Source: Mytilisepta virgata
Taxonomy: Eukaryota; Mollusca; Bivalvia; Mytilida; Mytilidae
Assembly (NCBI GenBank): GCA_028015205.1
Contig: CM051508.1
Span: 11,302,001 to 11,366,000 of the forward strand
Length of the DNA stretch: 64,000 nt
Direction: 5' to 3'
Positions 35,401-47,164 of the stretch are shown here, one piece after another. The notes beneath the pieces were generated by a model. It was given only the letters and a program-made list of their open reading frames with translations, did no database searches and was not told the DNA's origin. Position numbers and translations under genes: made by a program. The first letter of the stretch is position 1; each line of letters begins with the position of its first letter.

Positions 35401-38128
35401 TATGAGCGAAGGCGGAAATTATGCCAATAAATATATGAAAAAGCATAAATATTGATGTCTTAATACAAACAAATACATTTAATTTGTTGGTACAAACAAA
35501 CTACATATACTGTATGTTTATTTCCATTTAAGGTCCACCTACTAACTTAACAATACATAATAAAAAGGAAAACCATACTGTACTGGGAGAAGATGGTAAA
35601 AACCTGACCCTAATATGTACGGTGAATAGTGGAAAGCCTACAGAAATACTGCAGTGGGGTAGAGACGGGAAGGTATTCAATACGACCACAAATGGAGTCA
35701 TTTACTATACATTTACTCCAAGTTTGTCAGATCACATGTCATCATTCACGTGTTCGGCAAATAGCCCTCTTCTGGAGAAACCCCTACAGGAGACAATTGA
35801 ACTGAATATTCCTTGTAAGTTTTTCTTACAAATTTATGCAAACACTATGCATGATATGAAGATAAATAAAACATAAATCTCCCTAATAGTAACAAAATTT
35901 TGTCAACCTTTGGTATGTTTTACTTTAAAGTTAAAAGATCATTACGAATAAAAAAAATCATTAGCGTTTGTAAAAAATATTATTATATCTATGAATTTTG
36001 TCACAATATTGCTTATTATTTTAAGACTTGTCTTGGTATAGTTGAAGACGAGATATGGGTTACTAAACTATGTGAAAGCCACATTAAGTAAACTTACAAT
36101 GCGAAATGAGCACATTACAAAATAATATTAGTCACATCATATTTTGATCACGACTTTCACCAAAATGCGCTTATAAACATAGTAATCAGTAGGAATTAGC
36201 ACGATTTATCGAATACAATGTTTATTTTTACAAATACTTATAATCTGGGTACCATTTCAATCCGAAATTAAACAAGATGTGTTGTGAGCCACTGCTCACT
36301 ACTGAAACTACTATTTTCGATAGATAAAATAAACGAAGTCGTCAAACAGGAAGTTGTTGTCGCCTTGGTCAGAAAGCGTATCCCACGATGTCGCGTACCT
36401 ATAGAAGGCTTGTGCCAAAATATCAAGTAGCTCTGATGAGTAATTGCAGAAAATTCATGCACGGGCGTACGGAACCACAAAGGTAAAACAGTATACCCCC
36501 CTCTCCGTTGGAGAAGGGATATAAAAAGTGATATGATGTAAACATCAGCTAGTGGATATAAGTCATTAAGAATATCACTAGGTCGGTAATAAGTATTATC
36601 CTTGAAATTAATACTCTGAAAGCCATGATATAAACTTGGGAATATTTTTTTGATGAAATTTATTCATAAATAAATCTTTTTCTTTAACAATTCTTGATTT
36701 ACACATTTTGGGTATTTGGTATAGGCCTCTGCTCTTTTTACTGTTTCAAATTTTAACATTTACCACAAACATTGGTGAATTGTCCACATACAATGCATCA
36801 AAAACAGAATTGCGGTTTATCTGTGGTTTTTGAACCACATATTTCTGTCAATTGTAGATAAACCAGTACTTAATTTGTCCTTGTCGTCAATAAAGCTCGT
36901 TGAGGGTACATCAATAAAGATATGCTGTGTTTCTGATAGTAACCCTGTGACAAAGTATGTAGTCTGGATGAAAAACGAATCTACAATTAAGAACGAGACC
37001 AGTTCCCAGAATTGCATGGTCATCCAAACATTACACCGATCAGACACAGGAGTTTATACGTGTTTTGCTGTTAATGAGATTGGTTTTTCTAAAATAAGGA
37101 CAGAGTTACAGGTTTTATGTACGTTAATATTACAGTTTACCAGTAATTTAGAGCAGATAATACATTCAGTAATTTAGGCAAATTTCAAGGAATTACCTCT
37201 CATCAGCAGCACTAAAACCGAAACATTTGGAAGACCAAAAACCAAACCTATTTCAAATAAGAAGTACTCATAACCAAAAATACCGAAATAGGAAGCAAAC
37301 TTTCAGCTAAGGAGATCTACCATGTGCAATACAAGAAATGAACCCTTGGTATTTATATTATTTTTGAATTTTACAAAATAAAATTATATAATTTGTGAAA
37401 ACTAAAGAGTATCTCACTCGTTCATAGCTCTGTCCTTTGATGGTTTAGTCTGTGTGCCTTTCGATTATTTTGGCATGTTTTTACAAAGAATATGTGCTCT
37501 GGTTGCATTGTAACACAACTTTTGTTGAATGTTTAGTGTTTTCCTCTAATTAATATTTTGCTTTGATTAAATTTGATTACTTTTTCATTAAAGACCTTTT
37601 TACTGAAGAAATGGATAACAGAGAAATGTTATTTCATTTGTAATTTGTAAGTTATTTTATACAAATTTTGATGCACACGATGGGTACATCAGTTCTGCTC
37701 TAGGTATTTCATGATGAAAGCCAAAACTATAATCCAAAAAGCTGAAATTATGTAATGATGGTAAACCGATGTGTAGATCTCCAGAATGACAAAATAACTA
37801 ACGTAGGATATGAATGAAAATTGATATCATTGAAAATATATTTCTAATAACAATTTTTACATTGTATCATTGCCATATACCACATCTCTTCCTTATTACA
37901 TCGATTGTTCTTAAAGGTAGAATTGGCCATTATTCAAGATTGTGTGATGAATATAATCGAACTATTTTAGCTTCCAGGAAAACACAGTCCAAGAATAACC
38001 AATGGCTATTATTTGGCAATGTGATTGCAGGGGTTTCCTTGTACTTTATTTTCTCGCATTTCGTTTTTTGTTTTCTGTGGCGTAGAAAAAATGATGGAGT
38101 ACGTCAAACTCTAGCCGAAAATAATTAG
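32426..38128 (+). CDS. IgSF receptor A: signal peptide, three Ig domains, TM helix, tail truncated by a stop codon
   Basis: Five exons join in frame, all phase 1: 32,426-32,492 (signal), 32,762-33,142 (Ig1), 35,533-35,814 (Ig2), 36,858-37,118 (Ig3) and 37,917-38,128 (stalk, TM, short tail), about 400 residues. Splice sites are consensus (donors gttagt, gtaagt, gtaagt, gtacgt; acceptors tttttacag, catttaag, attgtag, ttcttaaag). Predicted type I surface protein; ligand unknown. Compared with B it lacks Ig4, Ig5 and FN3, and TAG at 38,126 replaces TAC, ending the protein 16 codons after the membrane helix. It may be a tailless or decoy receptor, or a young pseudogene; the intact upstream frame fits either. 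Start chosen by the ATG that opens the signal peptide, conserved in B. Confidence 0.8.
32762..33142 (+). CDS. Receptor A exon 2: Ig1 (V-set-like)
   Basis: Residues 23-149. An N-terminal Cys-bearing extension (C24, C34, C46) leads into VVLQC (C61), TWLGP (W70) and the F-strand EQDGTYKC (C131); C61-C131 is the expected Ig disulfide. Sequons at N67, N74, N101 and N120. The exon end VFLKR and donor are shared with B. Differences from B cluster in the first half (see findings). Confidence 0.85.
33332..35393. other. Extra 2.06 kb in receptor A intron 2
   Basis: B goes directly from 'tatatatcaggcgca' to 'atatttatatgag'; A carries 2.06 kb between the same points. No ORF of known type and no clear terminal repeats, so insertion in A and deletion in B are both possible. 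Confidence 0.7.
35533..35814 (+). CDS. Receptor A exon 3: Ig2
   Basis: Phase 1-1 exon of 94 residues: PPTNLTI, KNLTLIC (first Cys), LQWGRDGK (Trp), LSDHMSSFTC (second Cys). Spacing fits an Ig domain of C2/I type. Against B I count nine silent and nine replacement differences. Confidence 0.85.
36270..36530 (+). repeat. Dispersed repeat in intron 3 of receptor A
   Basis: 'gtgagccactgctcactact...gaaccacaaaggtaaaacag...ctccgttggag' recurs at 49,620-49,865 in B at the same intron position. It resembles an abundant bivalve repeat, from memory, and predates the duplication. Confidence 0.5.
36858..37118 (+). CDS. Receptor A exon 4: Ig3 (I-set-like)
   Basis: Phase 1-1 exon of 87 residues: SIKICCVSDSNP (first Cys), KYVVWMKN (Trp), SDTGVYTCFAVNEIG (D-x-G-x-Y-x-C with N-E-x-G, the I-set signature), ending ELQVL. 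Seven silent and about twelve replacement codons versus B. In A this exon splices straight to the TM exon, phases compatible. Confidence 0.85.
37187..37385 (+). mobile_element. 310-bp repeat, copy 2, truncated at a deletion breakpoint
   Basis: Starts abruptly with 'caaggaattacctctcatc', the internal point of the copy present in full at 54,626-54,943 in B. DNA left of it matches B up to 50,508. Confidence 0.75.
37917..38128 (+). CDS. Receptor A exon 5: stalk, TM helix and short tail to the TAG stop
   Basis: The acceptor ttcttaaag follows a pyrimidine tract. It encodes a basic 27-29 residue stalk, a 26-residue TM helix (38,003-38,080, WLLFGNVIAGVSLYFIFSHF...), stop-transfer WRRKN, then GVRQTLAENN and TAG at 38,126-38,128. 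B has TAC (Tyr) at the same codon. The longer open frame to 37,814 is intron read-through. Confidence 0.8.
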
Positions 38129-38584
38129 GATGAAATTGAACTCACCAGTTTTGAGATAAACGCAGAACCAAGATCCAACGTGAGACATGACATAGATGGG
38201 CAATTGCTAAATCTGGATTTGAACGAGCCAATGCTTGGAAACCTAAGTCATGGTATAAATGTATCATTGAAAGACAACGTACGTCATGCCATAAATGATG
38301 TAACAATAGGAAACATAAGTTATGACACGGATGAAGGATCAGCAGAAAATATGAGTCGTGAGAGTACTGAAGAGGAAGCTAGTAGTTCAAGCACTAGTCA
38401 ACATACTTCGTCCTTTGTGGGAGAAACAAATGCGTACGAAAATATGTACCAACCTTTGGAGATAGAACAACTAGAAACCCACATATACAAAGATCTTAAT
38501 GTTCTGCAAGTTAATTGCGATGATATCTGCAAAGCAGTGAAAAAACAAAATGAAGAAAACTACGAAAATTGTAAAATAAAATAA
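38129..38584 (+). pseudogene. Unread ITAM tail of receptor A
   Basis: The frame continues open after the TAG for 151 codons and matches the B tail nearly residue for residue, with no other break. It keeps SYDTDEG, YENM (YxxM type), the ITAM YQPL-x9-YKDL at 38,447-38,497, and ends NEENYENCKIK. The lack of further damage says the stop is recent, polymorphic, or bypassed (for example by read-through or an unseen splice). Confidence 0.8.
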
Positions 38585-40195
38585 TAATAGAATTGTCCAC
38601 GCTATCTGGTAGATTTAAACGCTAAAGGCTGCATGCATTCCAAAAATAATATATACTTGCCCTATTGTTTTCCATATGTAATTAATTAGTCATTTTGCAA
38701 CGCGATAGCACTGATGAAGGATCTCAGTTATCAAAACATTTTGCTAAGCTTGGATTATTATTGTAATTCAAACTTTTATTTGTTATATTTTTATGTTGTT
38801 CTGCAACTTTTAGCCATTTATATATATACACATTTTTGATAACCATTGTATTCTATAAAACATGATATAAATTCAATTGATAAGTTTAATACATTTTCTT
38901 ATCAGTACCCGGATTTACGTTGACAAATATTTTTAGAGAGCATAAGATTATTTAAATATTATCTTACAATTCTAAATTGCAGTCAACAGAATCGAGACGC
39001 AATTAGTCATATGGTTTGATATATCTACGAGAATAACCATTATTTTATAAAAGTAAAAATAATAATGACAATATCAGTAGTTAGAACATTCATTTACATA
39101 CAATACAAACTTAAAGATGTATAAACCAATTTTTAAGGAACTGACTCAAAAAAATTCTTTTAGAGGCTCCAATGAGAGATTAACGGTATTTATTATCTAA
39201 GAAAATTTGAAACAAAGTAAATAAATAGCTGAAATTAAGGTTTCCAATTACACCCATTACCGACTCTCAATAAATATCGCAAAATGAAACTCTGGTGTTG
39301 TAGTAAACTTCAATTAATTTAGTTTCCCAACATATATATTAAAACCATTTTACCACGCTAAGATAATCTAAGCCAAAAATATTGAGTATGTTTAGGACAT
39401 TGTTCGATTGGCACACTTCTGAATACATTATCGTCGCCAAATCTAACAAAAAAGCGACACTAATTTCATATAAAATTCATTTTGGTTAGAGATTATGACG
39501 GTAACAGAAATTGGGAAAACAAGATATCCCTATATTATAATTCTTTGTACGTATTTGAATCCATCAGTATCAACTCGAAAAAAATTTTCATGAAAACAAC
39601 AGATTATGTACGACATATTGTTGCATAATCTCCGCAATAGCTTTTTTCCATAATTTGCCATGTCCCGTTTAGATCTTTCATAACATCATGAACAAACTGT
39701 ATTGTGATTGTCGATATAAATATACACCCTAAACTTGTTTTATTTAATTCGTTTTATAAATTTATTGAAAACAAATCCTTTTTTTTTTATTGAATATTGA
39801 TTAAAAAAACATTAATAATATAAACGATTGGCACATATTTTTTCCTTTCTTTGGTTTTTTTTATTTGTAATAGCATTTCTTGGTCCAGGAAAACACTGTC
39901 CAAATGACAATTTCTGTGTTGTTTGTTTAGGTCCATCTGCTAATGTTTTTAATTTTTGTGTGTGTAACTGTTTTGTCTTTGTTCTAGTCATTTCCTATCT
40001 CGGTTTTTTCTTGTCTCTAGATTTATGGTTGTTGGATGGCCCTTCGGATGTTCTCACCTTATTCAACTGTTGTTACATATTAAATGGAATTTAAGCGTAG
40101 TCCTGAAATTATCCTTATTGCACAGTTTTAATAATACTTTTCTGTATAAGTCCTCAATTGTGATGTAAAGGGTTTCATTTTATTAACAACCTTAT

Positions 40196-40470
40196 TACCA
40201 AATTACCAGTATTTAGCAAAATTCAAAAATAATGGAAATACTAAGGGTTCATTCCTTGTATTGCACATGGTAGATCTCCTTAGCTGAAATTTGGCTTCCT
40301 ATTTCGGTATTTTTGGTTGAGTACTTCTTGTTTAATATAAGTTTGGTTTTTTGTCTTCCACATGTTTCGGTTTTGGTGCTGCTGGTGGGAGGTAACTCTT
40401 TGGGGTGCGTCGTATACAGCATAGTATAAATTTACTATATCTAATATTAGTATCTTTGGATTGTTATTAT
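40196..40470 (-). mobile_element. 310-bp repeat, copy 3 (inverted, A only)
   Basis: Reverse of 54,640-54,900. B is uninterrupted at the equivalent site ('aacaaccttatctttcaagc', about 57,460), giving an empty-site comparison and evidence that this repeat is or was mobile. Confidence 0.75.
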
Positions 40471-40569
40471 GTATCAAGCAAGCATAGCGAGTATAGAATC
40501 GTGGAACAATTATAAAGCAGAATATTAGCCAACATATATGGATTTTCAGTTGTATAGATATAAATTCTC

Positions 40570-40890
40570 ATTCAGGTACGAGTGGGGTATGGAATTCTCC
40601 GCCCGAGCGTGTTAAAATCTAAAATTTACTATCGAGGGTGGAGAAAGTCTATAACTCTCGAGTAAATTGAATAGGAGGATATGTTTTTCCTATGTTTTTC
40701 AACAAAAGCCTCAAGAAAATGAAGCTGCTATGCATTTTGTTTACAGGAACGCCATTTCGGATCTTCTTTTGTTTATCTTTCCAATAAACGTACAAAAACC
40801 GGCGTGAATTCCCATGTAGAAATTTAATCACCGGGAAGTGGTTAAAAATAGTATGTATTTTTATCCCACTGATTAAAAACGTCAAGAATA
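40570..40890 (-). mobile_element. Foldback-type dispersed repeat, unit A copy
   Basis: Reverse of 13,640-13,972; shared with 57,570-57,890, so present before duplication. Confidence 0.65.
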
Positions 40891-43800
40891 GGAGAAATTA
40901 TTTTTTTTTTATATAATTCCACAAAATCTTGTTGTAATAGTAATAGAAATAAATATTTGATTAAAAATTGCAAAATGTCGCCTGTGCCTTTTCTTTAAAA
41001 AATGACCCCGCCAGAAGTCGTTTTCATCCAAAATCAAGAAAATCATTTGTCTGTATCGCTTATCAGGTCTCACCGGTTTCAAATTGCGACTTCTTGGCTA
41101 CTCATAATTTGCACTCAGCCTAAGAATTTATTAATATATGTTTATTTTCTAACTGAGTGTATAATTTAAAAAGGAATTAATCGATGAATTCGAGCTCCTC
41201 TTTCTTTGCAACTTTAATACGATATAAAACACCAACTAATTGAGAAGAAAGGGAAGTTCCCAAAACACGTTCCAAAAAAAGATCACTGCGAAGTTTACCA
41301 GTACACGTTTCTATCTCATCTCTGATTACAGAAATACTTTTGAATTGTCCTTGTGTGTGTTTAAACTTATATCAAGGATTAAGTATTAGTGGTATCGTTA
41401 ATAATTTAAAACAAGTTAATAAACTATCTGCAATGAAATTGTTTATCACATCCTGTGCATTACATTTGGTAGGAAAGAATGTATTATCACGATAACTCTG
41501 TTGGTGGATCCAGAGTCCCAGCTGAGTTGTTACTTTGAATTTACAGTTACACAAATGATATCGTTTTTTGAAAAATATCCACCTCGTGTATAGATATGTC
41601 CTTAGAAATTTTGGCTTTACCCTTTTTATCTTTTTGGCATTTGTTAATTAAATTCTTCAAAATTTTGGATTATTGTTTTGGTGTTCCAGCATTTTAGGCT
41701 TTGGGCAAAACTGATGATTCGTAAAACGACAATATGTGCACATCTTGGGCATCATATTTGGTGTCAAGGAAATTTTGAATAAAAGTATTTCTTGGTTTTT
41801 TTTTGCAAAATAAGTATACTCTCAGGTGACAGTGGGAGAGGCATTTAGATTTAATCTGCAGAATAAGGTGTTGCACAAATTTATCAACAGAATAAAATCT
41901 AAAAATCAGACGATTTGACCAAAAATATCAATTGAAATATAGCATTACAAAGTCTCAATGCAGAACTGGTCACAGGATAACACGGAAATAGCGTATTTCC
42001 TCTCATTGACAAACACATGTTATTAAATTTTAAGGACTATATTTGTTAATACACTTAATAGATATTTCCGATTCATTCAATGACTTTAATTGCAATACAT
42101 TCATCAATGAACGTTTACTTTTTGTTTTTTTTTTCGATTTTAAGATGGCTTCATTAAATGATGAAACTTAATTAATATCGTTTGTAACAACCCACTTTGA
42201 AAAATTAGACATGTTGAAAAAAAATCAGAATGTATAATATTTGTTCAAGCCTAGCCCGATTTGAACATTTTTTTTCAAATTGCGTGAAAAGTTGGATTAT
42301 CCCAATGCGATTTGAAAAAAAAACAATTCAAATTCCGTTAAAATCGAGCCTACTTTATCACAGTTTGAAACATTTTAAAAAAAAATACGTTAACAATATA
42401 CATTAAACATTTGTTTTCATTTTGGGTAATGACATTTTGAAATGGATTTAAAGGCAAACAACGCCTTATTAGATCCCATTATGTGAAAAATGATTGCAAG
42501 CATATATTATGCGAATCTTTATCCAGAAACCCCAATAGGTATAAAAATGAAAAACAAGTAAACTTTCCTATAGAAACCTAAGTTAAATTCCGTTTGGGGG
42601 TTGCATTCATGTTGATATACGATCTGGGTGATCGAATACAATTCTCAAAGGCGACTACATAAGACCTTAACATTGCTGCCAAGGTTGGATCACGTAGGTT
42701 CAGTGGTCCAGAAACGAGGATCAAAAATGTATATTCATGACATTTTCTAAGTCTAAGATAGTAGTAATTCCCTTTTTGTGGATATTGGAGTCTCCCATAG
42801 GTATGAGTTATCTTTCTTGACAATAGGTGTCTTGTATTAAACATAAAGGGATTCGCTTCTAACAACATGACAATTATATGATTGTTTTCTATTTTTCTTC
42901 TTGAAACAACGAATTTTTAAATCTACATTTCAGTTTTTTATATGAAATTGTAATACAAAGAGTTGAGAAATCGAATGTCTTATTGTTGGTACAAAAAAAA
43001 GAAAGCCCCCTCAAAAAGATCCGGAGATATTTTTTTTTTATAGTATTTTGATATCAACATTTCATTAAAATTAATTAAAGGCATTTTCAAATTTGAAAGA
43101 GGTCCATTAATTGTATCACAAGTAATCATACAAAAAACTAGTCCATTTTTCTATCAATTAAGGTGAATAAGTCTTTTATAACAATTAGTAACTGGATAAC
43201 GTGAACTGCATATTATCCGTATTTCTGGCCTCACGGCAAATATCAGAATTTCAAACTCTTTAGTGCAGATAACTCTTATAGCATCCATGTTCCACCAGTT
43301 TACATGATTCTATCTTAAATACTATAAGAAGAAGACGATGAAAATAATTTGTTTTCCTTTTTGGACTCCCTAAGGATCTTGCACCAAGGTGTCACATGAT
43401 AATGCATGTTGATAAAGTTGGCAAATATAATGTGAAATATGATTTAAGGATGTTCGCTGGTCATGTTTTTGAATTTTTGTCAGATGTTCAGAATCATTTG
43501 GTTTTATCCATTTGAATGCCATAAATTATTTTTTCCCGCTAACACCCATTTTTCTCTTCATAAATCGTCTGCATGCAGATAATACTAGTAAGCCATTTGG
43601 AAAAATCTTTATAAATCCTTGTTTTTATTTAATGGTTTTTGAGAAATAAAATTTGTCAATCATAAAGCTATGTAAAATTAAGAGAGCATATTTTTTCCAC
43701 CAAATTTTCAATGGCTTATATATCGAAAACAAGCACACGGACCTGTAGAAGATTTCGCTCATTTAGTTCCTTTATTAATCCACTATCAATATTTAACATT

Positions 43801-43990
43801 GTTATGAAAAGTTTGTTATTTTGAAACTGAGCAGCGAACATCCTTAAGTAGTTAGTACTTCATTATCAGAAGATTTCACTTATTACTGGATAAGTAGAAA
43901 TACATTTGTCTCATGACCTCGGCAAATTTTGAAAAAAAAATCGAAACCAATTACATATCAATATTAATTATCCTACCTCAAATAATGTTG

Positions 43991-44200
43991 GTGGCCTCGG
44001 TGGCCGAGTGATCTAGGTAGTTCGTCATGACTACTAATGATGACTAGCCTGTCAACACTGGGGTTGTGAGTTTGAATCTCACCTGTGGCAATTGATTGGC
44101 TTAGCCAGAGATTATCTAAGGTGAAAAAAAACAACTTAGTTGATCACTTGATTGAGTGAGTTGAGTTTTGTCTAAAATCAATTAAGAGCATTAATTCATA
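43991..44200 (+). mobile_element. tRNA-derived SINE, unit A copy
   Basis: The head has a pol III A-box-like 'tggccgagtgatctagg' (44,001-44,017) and B-box-like 'gagtttgaatctc' (44,068-44,080) about 50 bp apart, as in class II (Leu/Ser-type) tRNAs. The acceptor ends do not pair properly, so it is not a functional tRNA gene. The tail is non-tRNA sequence. B copy at 61,891-62,110. Confidence 0.6.
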
Positions 44201-44532
44201 ACTAGGGGAACAATACATAGGTGGATTTGAAGTAGTAATCAGATGCGACATTTTCCAGTGTATTGAAACATTCAAAATGTTTTAAGCAGAAGAACAACAA
44301 TAAGAACGGCTTTAATATGCACTGCCGGGTTTGAATTTGCAATAAGATGTTACATGTTATGTTTTGTCCTCGCAGTGACTTCCAGAAGAACAACAATACA
44401 ATCACTGTTTTTTTGGTTGACAGTTTCATCGCGCATATATAAATTTGTATGAACAAGTTATGCATGGTATTCATTTTTATCTATTATAAAATGATCAACC
44501 CTCAAATGAAAATATATACACACTATATAAAA

Positions 44533-44690
44533 ATAACAATCTAAAGATACTAATATTAGATATTGTATATTTATACTATGCTGTACACGACGCATTTCAA
44601 GGAGTTACCTCTCATCAGCAACATTTGGAAGACCAAAAACCAAACTTATTTTAAACAAGAAGTACTCATAACCAAAAATTCATTCGAAAT
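44533..44690 (+). mobile_element. 310-bp repeat, copy 4 (partial)
   Basis: Covers 'gatactaatattagat' to 'ataaccaaaaat'. Same partial copy at 62,450-62,603 in B. Confidence 0.65.
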
Positions 44691-45397
44691 CTTTACCAAT
44701 AAATTACACTTACTGTCCCATTTTGGTTGCACCTATTAGTGTTCTTAAAATAAATAAGGGCTTGAGAGGTTCGAAGCTCGGCTACCTCAACCCCTAGATA
44801 ATGATCACTTACTATTATCTGCAAGCACGTCAGACATTGGATTGAAAAAATATTCACAAATCGAGTGAGAATAATGTGATCGGGTTAGGTTACATGCATA
44901 TGCATTTCTCATGGTGTTTAAATGGTGTTCAAAGATACTTAATATTATAGTACATAGAGGACTTATTCAGTTTTTGGAATGAAGAAACAAGATGAGCACA
45001 TGTTTGTTTTTATGTAGATCTGGCATAAATGATACTTTTTGCTAATTAATGTATAACTTCGCAATTTTCGCCTTCATATTGACTTGTGCAGCTAAAATAT
45101 AGAATTCTGAACCCAAATATATATATAGTTGCTAGGGACTTTTCATCTGTTGCTTTGGACATTTTCAATGGCCCCGAGTCTTGACCTTCCAATTTGACTT
45201 GAGCAGGTAAATTGTAGGGACCTAAAGCGAAAGATATCTGATTTCTAGGTACTTTGCCATCCGTTGCAATGGTTTTTTCAATGACCCCTGACCGTCCATT
45301 TTACTTGTACTGCTACCATATAATTAATTTCAACTTATGCTCTAAACGTCTTTGATAATATTTTTACTGATAATTACTGTTAATATGAAATAATCGT

Positions 45398-45960
45398 TCA
45401 ATGGCAAAAAATCCGATAAGGGATAAATTGACAATTTTGGTCATTTAACTTATTTGTAGATCTTACTTTGCTGATTATTTTTGCTGTGGAAGGAGGGGAA
45501 AATCGAAACAACTGACAAACTCCGGAGAACAACGAAAACATTACCAAAACAATACAGGCACTACAATCAAAACTAAAAAATATGAACAACATGAACCCCA
45601 CCAAAAAACCGTGGGTAGAATCAGGTGCTCCGGAAGAGTAAGCAATGTCTGCTTCCTGCAGGACACCCGCCATGCTGTCCATGTCAAATCCGGTATGAGG
45701 AAGGGACAACATCAATGAACAGGTCCATTTTCATTTGGAAAACAGTTTTCATATCTGTCAACCAAGAAATGATGACGTCCATAAACCTTTAATAAGGATG
45801 ACTCCAACTTAGGAACAACAAAGCTCTGTCTGAGCAAATTTTCTGCCAGGAGCCAGGCTCTGTCTAGAAAGTCAATGTATACGTCACAAGCTCTAGAATA
45901 GCGTATGAGTTGTGAAATATACACTCTATACGCCGTCGCATTAGAATATAATCCTATATG
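45398..45960 (-). mobile_element. 5'-truncated retroelement: RT C-terminus and 3' region
   Basis: On the minus strand 45,960-45,712 reads as the RT downstream region (YRVYISQLIRYSRACDVYID, then FLDRAWLLAENLLRQSF and YGRHHFLVDRY), continuing the type seen at 1-245. It is followed by the mussel-type 3' repeat to about 45,480. B retains only the start (EYGVYI at about 63,230-63,250) and lacks about 615 bp, apparently by deletion between 'ccatttta' and 'atatacact'. Confidence 0.6.
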
Positions 45961-46039
45961 TATATATATTCTATAATAGTCCTATAACATTAGAATTGTT
46001 CTGATTTGAGTTTCCGTTTTGGCAATATTGACGGAATAC

Positions 46040-47164
46040 TTGGGAATTACCACAAACCACCTCTATGCACGACTTCGGCGGACAAAAAATTTATCAATAA
46101 TTCAGCATAATTATTTTGTTTTTTAACACAAAAAAATGCATTTCATACAATGCATTTCGGTTAGAATAAATTCAAAATTTAATATTAAAAATTAAAGGTT
46201 ATGTGTGAAACGGATAAAGTGGATAGTGGCCCAACTCCTTTTGAAAATCAAAATTCAAAAACATTATTGTGAATACACATTGTTGAACGTCTAACGCACC
46301 AAACTCATACGATTCGTGCGATACACGCACACAATTTGCGATCGTGTGATTTCTAAAAATTGTTTCTGTCAGGTACGAACAGGATATAACGAAACGAAAA
46401 AGAAATAACGAAACGCATTAATTACATTTTATGCCGGATATGAATAGCAGTGAGATGTTTAAAATTGCATTTGATTTTAAATAAATAAGTACGATAAAAG
46501 AGACCGGTGTAATACGGTCGACATTGAACTTTGTTTTACAAATATATATATATATATTTTGTGTGAAATTTATTAAAAATGACAGAACTGTGAAATTATA
46601 TTTGTAAGTCATTCGAAGTCAAGTTAAAACAGATAATATATCTTGGGAACACAATAATCAAAACAATTGCTCGTGTAAAAGATGTAAATCAATACATTAG
46701 ATTTGTCCAATTTAAAAACGAATCACCAGATTTCACGAATACCTTAAGATATTTTTTACAAACAAGCTAAAGTTTGAATCTATGTTTAATTAGCATATGT
46801 TGGATGCATGTTATATGATCATTTAATTTAGGAAACATTTTATTTAATATATTGTTTTCAAACTAAATTAATTGGATAATTGATCATTAATAGAAAAAAA
46901 ATAGAAACTGTGCCGAATTATAATTATCAACATTTTTGTCACCGATAAAGTTTCGTTCTAACAATCTTTTAATACGAGTTCGAAATATGCTCTGATTTGA
47001 ATTCACAAGTTTTAATACACGTTACGATTGAAATTGCACGTTTCGAACCACATGTAAACTACATGCATACGATTCGCACGTTGCACGCACACGACTCACA
47101 CGTACACAACACTATATCCAGTTACACGCACACGTTTTGCACATTACACGAGTTTTTTTTTGGT
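46040..47164 (+). repeat. Flank repeat S2
   Basis: The most complete S copy: 'gggaattaccacaaaccacc', 'gttatgtgtgaaac', 'acgcacacaatttgcgatcg', 'tgccggatatgaatagcagt', a (TA)n tract at 46,541, 'gcatgttatatgatcattta', and the degenerate CACACG minisatellite at 47,010-47,150. Separates units A and B. Confidence 0.7.

Larger units (their letters stand above)
38585..43989. other. Non-coding 3' part of unit A
   Basis: Collinear with 56,267-61,889. Contains microsatellite-associated repeat (38,690-38,830), the 310-bp repeat inverted (40,196-40,470, absent from B), the foldback-type repeat (40,570-40,890, -) and a 'cacaagatgtgcac' copy (41,620-41,775, -). The open frames here mirror those in B only because the DNA is duplicated; I see no gene. 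Confidence 0.6.
31760..46040 (+). repeat. Segmental duplicate unit A
   Basis: Collinear with unit B (47,165-63,320) over receptor exons, introns and the whole non-coding 3' part, including the SINE. Offsets change at a few indels: extra DNA in A at 33,332-35,393 and around 39.3-40.5 kb, and loss of about 4.2 kb at 37,186. Matching blocks are mostly well over 90% identical by eye. Confidence 0.85.

Noticed and set aside
36268..36480. 70-codon minus-strand frame in intron 3
   Set aside because: Sits in a dispersed repeat present in both units, and no protein family recognised.
37814..37916. Upstream ATG extension of the TM exon (and 55,496-55,598 in B)
   Set aside because: It runs through the intron and its pyrimidine tract; the phase 1 acceptor at 37,916 (55,598) fits all neighbouring exons.
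39828..40094. Hydrophobic 88-codon frame with Phe/Val/Cys-rich sequence (also 57,056-57,259)
   Set aside because: T-rich DNA read in frame; differs by frameshifts between A and B and overlaps repeat-like sequence.
43991..44090. Functional tRNA gene (Leu/Ser type)
   Set aside because: Pol III boxes are present but the acceptor stem does not pair and the element continues with a SINE-like tail.
44202..44474. 90-codon minus-strand frame repeated almost identically at 62,119-62,391
   Set aside because: Conservation is explained by segmental duplication; silent sites are no more changed than others and no domain is visible.
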